Assembly (NCBI GenBank): GCA_039808885.1
Contig: JBDHTX010000023.1
Location: 5,046-69,045 of the forward strand
Reading direction: 5' to 3'
From: Dongia_A sp039808885
GTDB taxonomy: Bacteria; Pseudomonadota; Alphaproteobacteria; Dongiales; Dongiaceae
Length of the DNA stretch: 64,000 nt
Position numbers and translations under genes: made by a program. This document shows positions 26,302 through 36,140 of this stretch, piece after piece; the first letter of the stretch is position 1, and every line of letters starts with the position of its first letter. The notes under the pieces are model-generated. The model was given only the letters and a program-made list of their open reading frames with translations. It ran no database searches and was not told where the DNA came from.

Positions 26302-27619
26302 CTACCAGCGCCGCTCGAACCGGCGCCGGATCACCACCGCCACCGCGTTCATCAGCACCAGGAAGACCAGCATCACCATGATGCCGGCGGAGGTCCGCTC
26401 GACGAAGCCGCGCTCCGGCGCATCCGCCCACAGGTAGATCTGCACGGGGAGCACCGTCGCCGAATCGGTGATCGCGTGCGGCACGTCGACGATGAAGGCG
26501 ACCATGCCGATCATCAGCACCGCCGCCGATTCGCCCATCGCGCGCGCCGTGCCGATGATGGCGCCGGTCATGATCCCGGGCATCGCCAGCGGCAGGACGT
26601 GATGCGACACCACCTGCTGCTTCGAGGCGCCGACGCCGTAGGCCGCCTCGCGGATCGAGGGCGGCACCGCCTTCAGCGCCGCGCGGGTGGCGATGATGAT
26701 GGTGGGCAGCGTCATCAGCGCCAGCACCATGCCGCCGACCAGCGGGGCGCCGCGCGGCAGGCCGAAGAAGCCGAGCAGCACGGCCAGGCCCAGCAGGCCG
26801 AAGACGATGGAGGGCACCGCGGCCAGGTTGTTGATGTTGACCTCGATGATGTCGGTGATGCGGTTCTTCGGCGCGAATTCCTCGAGGTAGATCGCCGCCG
26901 CCACGCTGATCGGCAGCGACAGCAGCAAGGCGGTCACGATGGTGAGGAAGGTGCCCATCATGGCGCCGCCGAGGGCGGCCTGCTCCGGCTCGCGCGAATC
27001 GCCCGCGGTGAAGAAGTTGGCGTTGAAGGTGCTGGTGATGCGGCCCTCGGCCGTCAGCTTGTCGAACCAGGCGATCTGCTGGTCCTTGATCGGCCGGTCG
27101 GCCTCGGCGACGTTGCGGTTGAGATGGCCCTTGGCCAGCATGTCGAGATCGCTGGAGGCCAGCACCTCGAAGCGCCGGGTGGCGCCGATGATCGAAGGAT
27201 CGGCCTGCACGGCCTGCAGCACCACGTTGCCGGCGGCGTTGCTGAGGAAATCGGACAGCGCCCGGCGGTCGGCGCGCGACGTCGCCTCGGGGAACAGGTC
27301 GCGCAGCGCGTTGCGCACCACGGCCTGGTAGTCGCCGCTGGCGAGCGAGTCCGCCGAGCGGTTGCCGGCGGGATCGACCAGGGCGGGGTCGATGGCGACG
27401 TCGAGGGCGATGCGGGTCTGGAAGAACGCGGTGTAGCCCTGGGCCACCACGGTCACCGCCAGGAAGCCCAGCATGAACACGGCGAAGCCGATCGCCAGGA
27501 TGCCGTAGAAGCGGAAGCGGCGCTCGGCGGCGTAGCGGCGGCGGATGCGCCGCTCGGACAGGTCGGGCCGGCGCAGCTTGGCCACGCCATTCGCGGGGGT
27601 CGCTCCGGAGAACACGGCG

Positions 27620-27627
<8 letters not shown>
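26302..27627 (-). CDS. pstA: phosphate ABC transporter permease PstA
   Basis: 441 residues, longer than enterobacterial PstA (about 296) because of an N-terminal DUF3333-type region: one helix at residues ~40-65 and a periplasmic domain up to ~220. The permease part (ALGGAMMGTFLTIVTALLLS onward) has the EAA loop IREAAYGVGASKQQVVSHHV that contacts PstB. Long PstA of this kind is common in alphaproteobacteria. Start overlaps the pstS-pstC fusion stop by 8 bases. Confidence 0.95.
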
Positions 27628-30112
<2,485 letters not shown>

Positions 30113-30173
30113 GCCCAACGCCACTCCTGCCGAGGCCGCCGCTCCTTGTCGGAAGGGACTTTATTTCTTTTAT

Positions 30174-30191
30174 GTTACACTAGTGTGACAA
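30174..30191 (-). promoter_or_regulatory. Pho-box-like site before the pstS-pstC fusion
   Basis: On the minus strand, TTGTCAC-ACTA-GTGTAAC matches two 7-mer half-sites with 4-bp spacing (consensus CTGTCAT-N4-CTGTCAT/C), 62 bp before the fusion start, followed by AT-rich ATAAAAGAAATAAAG suitable for a -10. The core ACACTAGTGT is also palindromic, so another dimeric regulator cannot be excluded. Confidence 0.65.
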
Positions 30192-30197
30192 CCAGAT

Positions 30198-30226
30198 GTG
30201 GGGGTGGGTACATCCGCCACCCCCAC
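30198..30226 (-). terminator. strong hairpin between pstS and the fusion gene
   Basis: A perfect 10-bp stem GTGGGGGTGG / CCACCCCCAC with a 9-base loop starts 11 bp after the pstS stop. There is no U-run immediately after it on the minus strand, so it is more likely a processing or mRNA-stabilising hairpin that raises pstS transcript over the downstream genes than a full terminator. Confidence 0.6.
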
Positions 30227-30237
30227 GCCGTGGTGTG

Positions 30238-31257
30238 TCAGTTCATCGGCGACAGGGACATCGCCTTGCTGGCGACTTCCTGCTGCTTGCCTGGATCGAG
30301 GGTGATCAGGCCCTTGTCGGCGAGGTAGCCTTCCTCGCCCATGGCCCGGGTGGAGACGTATTCGGCGATGAATTCCCGGATCCCGGGGATCACGCCGACA
30401 TGGGCGTTCTTCACATAGACATAGAGCTCGCGGGCGATCGGATAGGACTTGTCGGACACGGTGTCGAAGGTCGGCACCACGCCCTCGATCTTGGCGCCCT
30501 GCAGCTTGTCGGCGTTCTGCTCGAGATAGGAATAGCCGAAGATGCCGAACGCGGCCGGGTTGGATTCGAGCTTCTGCACGATGAGGTTGTCGTTCTCGCC
30601 GGCTTCGACGTAGCCGCCGTCCTCGCGGATCGACTGGCAGGCCGCCTTCTTGGCGTCGCCTTCCAGCGCCTTCAGCTCGGGGAATTCCTCGCAGCCCTTG
30701 TCCATCACCAGCTCGACGAAGGCGTCGCGGGTGCCGGAGGTCGGCGGCGGGCCGAGCACTTCGATCTTCTCGTTGGGCAGGCTCGGATCGATCTCGTTCC
30801 AGGTCTTGTACGGATTGTCGACCAGCTTGCCGTCGACCGGCACCTGCTTGGCCAGCGCCTGGAAGATCTGCTTGCGGGTGAGGTCGACCGCCGGGCCCGA
30901 CTTCGAGCTGGCGAGTGCGATGCCGTCATAGCCGATCAGGATCTCGGTGATCGAGGTGACGCCGTTCTGGCTGCAGGTCTGGATCTCGCTGTCCTTGATC
31001 TTGCGCGAGGCGCCGGTGATGTCCGGGGTGTCCTCGCCGACGCCGGCGCAGAACAGCTTCATGCCGCCGCCGGTGCCGGTCGATTCCACGACCGGGGTCT
31101 TGAACTTCCCGGCCTTGCCGAAGCTCTCGGCCACCGCGGTGGTGAAGGGGAACACGGTCGAGGACCCGACGATGTGAATCTGGTCGCGCGCCTCGGCGGC
31201 GCCGGCGGTGATCGCCAGACCCGCGAAAGCGGCGAGTGCAACGGAAATACGCTTCAT
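30238..31257 (-). CDS. pstS: periplasmic phosphate-binding protein PstS
   Basis: 339 residues. Signal peptide to about residue 24 (LAAFAGLAITAGAAEA). Phosphate loops IHIVGSSTVFPF, ITGASRKIKDSE and GPPPTSGTRDAFVELVMDKG are intact. It is strikingly similar along its whole length to the N-terminal domain of the next gene product, so the two arose by duplication. Start follows AGGAGGAGAGGCT; the upstream in-frame extension is untranslated leader. First gene of the pst operon, expected to be induced at low phosphate. Confidence 0.97.
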   Translation of the reverse strand: MKRISVALAAFAGLAITAGAAEARDQIHIVGSSTVFPFTTAVAESFGKAGKFKTPVVESTGTGGGMKLFCAGVGEDTPDITGASRKIKDSEIQTCSQNGVTSITEILIGYDGIALASSKSGPAVDLTRKQIFQALAKQVPVDGKLVDNPYKTWNEIDPSLPNEKIEVLGPPPTSGTRDAFVELVMDKGCEEFPELKALEGDAKKAACQSIREDGGYVEAGENDNLIVQKLESNPAAFGIFGYSYLEQNADKLQGAKIEGVVPTFDTVSDKSYPIARELYVYVKNAHVGVIPGIREFIAEYVSTRAMGEEGYLADKGLITLDPGKQQEVASKAMSLSPMN

Positions 31258-31736
31258 AGCCTCTCCTCCTGGTTGAACGGACGGAAAGCGGCGCCCCCAA
31301 GGCGTCACCGGCCCGCCCAAATGCGTGGGCTTCTACCCGGCCGGAACCTAGGTCGTTTCGATGACAGCGCCTCTACGGCTGCGTTACGATTTGATGACGA
31401 GCGCCGCCCGCGGGCTGAATTCGTCGGGCAGCAAAGGCCACTAAGCTCTTGGCGAGCCGCCGAAATCGACAAAAAGGTTGCATTTTGATGACACCGGAGC
31501 GGGCCATTGTCCGCGCGAATTGCGCGGCGCGGTCCGCACTGCTTGGTGATGGCGGTCACGCGCGACGGCCGCGCCAGGGATTGCCGACGCCGCCGATCAG
31601 GCGAATGATCCCCTAGCCCGCTGTTCTCCCGATGCCTGCGCCGCCCTGTATTCGTTTGCGGCGACACCGCGCCCGCTGGGCGCCGATTTCGGAGCAGCCT
31701 GCATTCTCGATCTCTTGTCTTCGGAAGGAGTTCGCC
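31258..31736. promoter_or_regulatory. pstS promoter region with three Pho-box-like sites
   Basis: On the minus strand three 18-bp sites can be read: TCGTCAT-CAAA-TCGTAAC (31383-31400), GTGTCAT-CAAA-ATGCAAC (31477-31494) and CTGTCAT-CGAA-ACGACCT (31350-31367). The first two share GTCATCAAA. The site nearest the gene is about 93 bp from the pstS ATG. Half-sites are imperfect, so PhoB binding is a prediction. The right part must also hold the promoter of the + strand lipoprotein gene. Confidence 0.5.
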
Positions 31737-32078
31737 ATGACCCGCAAGCATCACGCCTGTCGTCTGCTCGGCCTCGCCGCCTTGGCGCTGCTGGCTGCCT
31801 GCGCCACGGCCAAGCCGCGGCACGAGGCCTGCGGCCACGATTGCCACTACGACCGCGAGGAAGAGCCGGTCATGCTCTCCGACATCCGCGCCAAGGAGGA
31901 TATCCAGCGCATCGGCACCGCGGATAACGGCCTGCCGATCTATCTGTTCCGCTACAAGGGTGACCGCACCTGGCGCATCGGCGTCATGGCGCAGGAGGTC
32001 CTGCGCGAATACCCCGGTGCCGTGGTGACGCTCCCCGACGGCATGTATGCGGTGAATTACGGCCGTATCGCCTGGTAG
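31737..32078 (+). CDS. small lipoprotein with S74/tail-fibre chaperone-like domain
   Basis: 113 residues. Lipobox LLAAC at residue ~21, a His/Cys-rich stretch (HEACGHDCHYDREEE), then LSDIRAKEDIQRIGTADNG, IYLFRYKGDRTWRIGVMAQE and AVVTLPDGMYAVNYGRI. The SDxRxKxDI...VGVMAQEV pattern is that of the peptidase S74 / intramolecular chaperone domain at the end of phage tail spikes, here on its own behind a lipid anchor and too short for self-cleavage. GGAAGGAG precedes the start. It sits on the opposite strand between phoR and pstS. Confidence 0.75.
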   Translation: MTRKHHACRLLGLAALALLAACATAKPRHEACGHDCHYDREEEPVMLSDIRAKEDIQRIGTADNGLPIYLFRYKGDRTWRIGVMAQEVLREYPGAVVTLPDGMYAVNYGRIAW

Positions 32079-32160
32079 CGCGGCGGCCGGGCCAGCGCAT
32101 TTTCCGTCGCAGCGGAAACCGGCTCGACCTCGGAAACGCGACCAATCAACAGGATTGGAG

Positions 32161-32190
32161 CATGATGCGATTCAAGGCGATCGCATCATG
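32161..32190. terminator. hairpin between convergent genes
   Basis: CATGATGCGAT and ATCGCATCATG form a perfect 11-bp stem with an 8-base loop, placed between the convergent lipoprotein gene and phoR. The AGCATGATGCGATTC wording is typical of short dispersed alphaproteobacterial palindromes. It can act for both genes; there is no clear U-run. Confidence 0.65.
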
Positions 32191-32192
32191 AT

Positions 32193-33581
32193 CTAGGACG
32201 CGGCGCGCAGCTTGCCGGCGCCTTCGTCGAGCGGCAGGTAGACGGTGAAGCGGCTGCCCTCGCCTGGGGTCGATTCGATCTCCAGGCTGCCGCGATGGCG
32301 GTTGACGATGTGCTTGACGATGGCGAGGCCGAGGCCGGTGCCGCCGAGGTCGCGCGAGCGCGCCGCGTCGACGCGGTAGAAGCGCTCGGTCAGCCGCGGC
32401 AGATGCTCGCGCGCGATGCCCTCGCCGCGATCCACGACGCTGATGGCGATCATCGCCTTGGCCTGGCGCGCGCCCGGCAGGCGCGTCTTGATCTCGACCG
32501 TGTCTGCGATGCGCTCGGCCTCGACCGTCACCGGCGTGCCGGCGCGGCCGTATTTGATCGCGTTGTCGATCAGGTTCTGGAACACCTGGGTCAGCTCCTC
32601 GTCATCGCCGAGGACGCGCCCGATTTCCCCCTTCGGCAGCTCGATGCGCATGTTGCGCTCGGCCGCGCGCAGCGACAGGGCATCGGCGACATGGCCCAGG
32701 ATGTCGGCGAGATTGGCGTTGCCGGAGGGCCTGGCATGCTCGTTGAGCTCGATGCGGCTCAAGGACAGCAGGTCGGCGACCAGGCGGCTCATCCGGCCGG
32801 CCTGCTCCTGCATGATGCCGAGGAAACGCTCATGCGCCGCGGGGTCGCCCTTGGCCGGGCCGCGCAGGGTCTCGATGAAGCCCATGAGCGTCGCGATCGG
32901 CGTCTTCAGTTCGTGGCTCACATTGGCGATGAAGTCGCTGCGCAGCCGTTCCAGCCGGCGCGCCGCGCTGTCGTCGCGCAGCGCGATCAGCGTGCGCTCA
33001 GCCCCCAGCCGGCGCAGGTCCGCGATCAGCATGCGGTCGCGGCCCACCGGCGTCTCGACGCCGTCGACCGCCGCGGCGCCGGCGATCACTTGGTCCAGCG
33101 CGTCGATCAGCGGCGGATGGCGCAGCACGCCGAGCAGCGAGCGGCCGACCGTCGCTTCGCTCAGCAGCGCGCGGGCCCCTTCATTGGCCCAGCGGATGTC
33201 GCGCTGGCGGTCGACCACCAGGATGGCGAGGGGGACCGCCTCGAGCACCTCATAGGAATCCGTTGCCTGGGACTCCGTTGCCCGGGATTCGGCCGCCCTG
33301 GAATCGGTTGCCCGGGACTCGGTTGCCCGGGCCGCCGGCTGCGGGATTCCGGCACTTGGGATGCCGGAATCGGCCCGGCCGCGCAGGGCAAGCCAGCCGG
33401 CAGCCGTCGTCAAGCCGGTGCCGCCGATGCCGATCGCCCCCAGCCAGGCGGGGTCGCCGCCGACGGTCCAGCCCACCGCCGCGAGCAGCCCCGCCCAGAT
33501 CACGAGGTTGTAGGCGAGCAGCACAAGGAAAGGCTTCGGCAAAATCACCACTTTCCGGCATAATTCGACCGTGCCGGCCAT
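32193..33581 (-). CDS. phoR: phosphate regulon sensor histidine kinase PhoR
   Basis: 462 residues. Two N-terminal hydrophobic helices (residues ~16-65) with almost no periplasmic loop, as in PhoR. A linker with five tandem pentapeptides (consensus RATES) lies at ~85-108, then a PAS domain (YEVLEAVPLAILVVDRQRDI), HisKA with FIANVSHELKTPIATLMGF (phospho-His in SHELKTP), and HATPase with NLIDNAIKYG and GTGLGLAIVKHI. It phosphorylates PhoB at low phosphate. The start has no clear ribosome site and may be slightly further in. It is separated from pstS by an opposite-strand gene. Confidence 0.94.
   Translation of the reverse strand: MAGTVELCRKVVILPKPFLVLLAYNLVIWAGLLAAVGWTVGGDPAWLGAIGIGGTGLTTAAGWLALRGRADSGIPSAGIPQPAARATESRATDSRAAESRATESQATDSYEVLEAVPLAILVVDRQRDIRWANEGARALLSEATVGRSLLGVLRHPPLIDALDQVIAGAAAVDGVETPVGRDRMLIADLRRLGAERTLIALRDDSAARRLERLRSDFIANVSHELKTPIATLMGFIETLRGPAKGDPAAHERFLGIMQEQAGRMSRLVADLLSLSRIELNEHARPSGNANLADILGHVADALSLRAAERNMRIELPKGEIGRVLGDDEELTQVFQNLIDNAIKYGRAGTPVTVEAERIADTVEIKTRLPGARQAKAMIAISVVDRGEGIAREHLPRLTERFYRVDAARSRDLGGTGLGLAIVKHIVNRHRGSLEIESTPGEGSRFTVYLPLDEGAGKLRAAS
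33256..33330. repeat. five tandem 15-bp repeats in phoR
   Basis: Units such as GAATCGGTTGCCCGG and GACTCGGTTGCCCGG repeat five times in register and encode (R/Q)A(T/A)(E/D)S pentapeptides in the linker between the membrane helices and the PAS domain. The third unit is the most diverged. Confidence 0.88.
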
Positions 33582-33661
33582 AGGGGCAATCGAGGCGGGA
33601 GCCTCCGGCGGTCCGGCGCGTTGCCACTATACCCAAATTCCCTCACAGACGGATGAGTGTC

Positions 33662-34606
33662 ATGAAAAGATCAAAACTGGGACTAAACCTGCTCGCCGGC
33701 CTCGGCTTGGCGGCGGGCGTGGCGGCTGGGTTGGCCGGCGCCGTCTCGCACTCGGCCCTGGCGGAGGAGAGCACCTATCAACCCTGGGGCGGCAGCGGCC
33801 AGGCGCAGGCCAACCAGACCAGCGACCAGAAGCTGCAGAAGCTGATCACCGATCTCAATGCCCTGATCAAGAAGGCGGAGGACGCCAACGCCGCCGACCC
33901 GAATTTCCTCGCCGACTTGAAGAAGCTGTCGGCGCAGTATCCGGTCGCCGCCGCGGCCGCTGCCCTCGGCGGGCCGGGCGTGGTCTTCCTCTACGACAAT
34001 TTCGCCGACGGCAACTACACCGCCAATCCGGTGTGGAAAGTAAGCGCCGGTACCTGGAAGGTCGACACCAAGGGCTCGACCATCGGCCTCTCCAGCACCA
34101 TCGGCCAGGCGACCAGCAACAAGGTCACCGGCAACGACGTGCTGAAGGCGATCCTCGGCGTGCAGCAGCAGGAGCAGCCGGAATCGACCTATGCCTCGAT
34201 CTACACTGCCGTGCCGATGTCGAACGTGTTCAAGATGTCGATGAAGTTCGTCTCCGGCAACACCAACGGCCCGCTCAACATCGGGCCGTACCAGGGCGCC
34301 TCGGCGAGCAGCGCCTATCGCCTGGTCTATCAGCCGGGCAACGAGGTGGGCTTCGTGCTGCAGCGCGTGGTCGGCAACCAGGTGACCCAGGTCGGCGCCT
34401 ATAACGACCCGGTCAATCTGGAGGACGGCAAGGTCCATGAGCTGAAATGGCAGCGCGAGTCGACCGGCAAGATGCGGGTCTATCTCGACAACCAGCAGCT
34501 CATCATCGCCACCGACACCAAGATCGCCGGCAATCTCGACGGCTGGCTCAACATCAACCAGGGCGGCAGCTACTGGATCCGCGAGATCAAGGTCGAGGGC
34601 ATGTAG
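33662..34606 (+). CDS. exported LamG/concanavalin-like protein
   Basis: 314 residues. Signal peptide MKRSKLGLNLLAGLGLAAGV ending near ALAEE. A helical stretch (QKLQKLITDLNALIKKAEDA) precedes a beta-sandwich: LYDNFADGNYTANPVWKVSA, then HELKWQRESTGKMRVYLDNQ and WLNINQGGSYWIREIKVEG, which is the LamG-like carbohydrate- or protein-binding pattern. No catalytic residues are evident. An ATG three codons upstream is an alternative, but GGATGAG favours this one. Stands alone. Confidence 0.72.
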   Translation: MKRSKLGLNLLAGLGLAAGVAAGLAGAVSHSALAEESTYQPWGGSGQAQANQTSDQKLQKLITDLNALIKKAEDANAADPNFLADLKKLSAQYPVAAAAAALGGPGVVFLYDNFADGNYTANPVWKVSAGTWKVDTKGSTIGLSSTIGQATSNKVTGNDVLKAILGVQQQEQPESTYASIYTAVPMSNVFKMSMKFVSGNTNGPLNIGPYQGASASSAYRLVYQPGNEVGFVLQRVVGNQVTQVGAYNDPVNLEDGKVHELKWQRESTGKMRVYLDNQQLIIATDTKIAGNLDGWLNINQGGSYWIREIKVEGM

Positions 34607-34676
34607 GCCATATCGGCGGCCGGGCCGGAACGCGCGTTCCGATCCGGCCGCCACGCCGCCCGCGCGGGCGGCGCGC

Positions 34677-35120
34677 TCATTCCGGGCGCAGCGGTGGCAG
34701 CCGCCGCTGCAACGGCTGGCCCTTCACGATCGCGGTGTTGGTCTCCGCCTTGTCGGCGATGCGGTCGAGAATCCGGTCGAGATGCTCGATCGAGCGCAGA
34801 TGCAGGCGGCCGATGAAGCAATCCTCGCCGGTCACCTTGTCGCATTCCGAGAATTCGGGAATCTCCTCGATCAGCTTCTGCACCACGTGCAGCTTGCCCG
34901 GCAGCGGCCGGATGCGGACGATCGCCTGCAGCGTGTAGCCGAGCGCGGCGGGGTCGACGTCGATGGTGAAGGCGCGGATCACGCCGCGCTCCTCCAGGCG
35001 GCGCAACCGCTCCGCGACGCTGGGCGAGGACAGGCCGACCCGCTGCGCCAGGTCCTTGAGCGAGATTCGCGCGTCGCCGATCAGGATCCCGACGATCTTG
35101 CGGTCCAGGTCATCCAGCAT
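34677..35120 (-). CDS. Lrp/AsnC family regulator
   Basis: 147 residues. N-terminal helix-turn-helix (ISLKDLAQRVGLSSPSVAER, LRRLEERGVIRAFTIDVDP), then the RAM ligand-binding domain with the FSECDKVTGEDCFIGRLHL pattern typical of amino-acid-sensing Lrp proteins. Divergent from an EamA transporter across an AT-rich spacer, the classic arrangement of an Lrp regulator controlling an amino-acid exporter; this control is inferred. Confidence 0.93.
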   Translation of the reverse strand: MLDDLDRKIVGILIGDARISLKDLAQRVGLSSPSVAERLRRLEERGVIRAFTIDVDPAALGYTLQAIVRIRPLPGKLHVVQKLIEEIPEFSECDKVTGEDCFIGRLHLRSIEHLDRILDRIADKAETNTAIVKGQPLQRRLPPLRPE

Positions 35121-35252
35121 TTCATATCACCGGTTCAATCGCGGTTCTGCCTAATTAAATAAGGTCAGAAATCGCCACTATGTTATTAAATCTATATAAA
35201 CCGCGCAACCGTCTTTCTATCCTGCCGCCCTCTGAAGCCCGAGGAGCGCGCC
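35121..35252. promoter_or_regulatory. AT-rich divergent promoter, lrp / eamA
   Basis: 132 bp, by far the most AT-rich intergenic DNA nearby (for example CCTAATTAAATAAGG and TGTTATTAAATCTATATAAA). TATATAA near 35193-35199 is a -10 candidate for the transporter. Lrp-type regulators favour such sequences; I cannot mark an exact operator. Confidence 0.55.
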
Positions 35253-36140
35253 ATGGACCGCCTGCGCGGTACCGCCGAAATGACGGCGGCGATGATGATT
35301 TCCGGAACGATCGGCTGGTTCGTCGTGGTCTCCGGTCAGCCGGTGATGAACGTGGTGCTGTGGCGCTGCCTGTTCGGCGCCGGCACTCTGCTGGCGATCT
35401 GCGGCTGGAAGGGCTGGCTGCGCCGCGACGTCATTCCGCCGCGCCTGTTCCTGCTGGCCGCCCTGGGCGGCGTCGCCATCGTGGTCAACTGGCTGTTGCT
35501 GTTCGCCGCCTATTCGCGCGCGTCGATCGCCATCGCGACGGCGGTCTACAACACGCAGCCCTTCATGCTGGTGGGCCTCGGCGCGCTGTTCTTCGGCGAG
35601 CGCCTGACCTTCTCCCGGTTCGCCTGGCTCGTCACCGCCTTCGCCGGCATGCTGCTGATCGTGCAGGCCAAGCCCGGCGCCAGCCATGTCGGCACGGATT
35701 ATCTCTCCGGCATCGCGCTGGCCCTGGGCGCGGCGTTCTTCTATGCGGTCGCCGCCATCATCACCAAGAAGCTCAAGGGCACGCCGCCGCATCTGATCGC
35801 GCTGATCCAGGTGACGGTGGGCGTCGCGATGATGGCGCCCTTCGCCGATCTCGCGGACCTGCCGGCGGGGCCGGGGAGCTGGCTGCTGCTGCTCACGCTC
35901 GGCGTGGTGCATACCGGGCTGATGTACATCCTGCTCTACAGCGCCATCCAGCGCCTGCCGACCAGCCTGATCGGCGCGCTGTCCTTCATCTATCCGATCG
36001 CCGCCATCGCGGTGGACTTCCTGGCCTTCGGCCATCGGCTGCAGCCGGGCCAGCTGCTGGGCGCGGCCGGCATCCTGCTGGCGGCGGCCGGGATGAATCT
36101 CGGCTGGACGATCGGCAGGCCGAGGCCGAAGGCGGCCTAG
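35253..36140 (+). CDS. EamA/DMT family transporter
   Basis: 295 residues with ten hydrophobic helices in two EamA repeats. VVLWRCLFGAGTLLAI, SRASIAIATAVYNTQPFMLV, ALFFGERLTFSRFAWL and LYSAIQRLPTSLIGALSFIYP are typical. DMT proteins of this type export amino acids or other metabolites through the inner membrane. Divergent Lrp regulator suggests an amino-acid-related substrate. Its TAG stop shares CTAG with the stop of the convergent KAP gene. Confidence 0.92.
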   Translation: MDRLRGTAEMTAAMMISGTIGWFVVVSGQPVMNVVLWRCLFGAGTLLAICGWKGWLRRDVIPPRLFLLAALGGVAIVVNWLLLFAAYSRASIAIATAVYNTQPFMLVGLGALFFGERLTFSRFAWLVTAFAGMLLIVQAKPGASHVGTDYLSGIALALGAAFFYAVAAIITKKLKGTPPHLIALIQVTVGVAMMAPFADLADLPAGPGSWLLLLTLGVVHTGLMYILLYSAIQRLPTSLIGALSFIYPIAAIAVDFLAFGHRLQPGQLLGAAGILLAAAGMNLGWTIGRPRPKAA

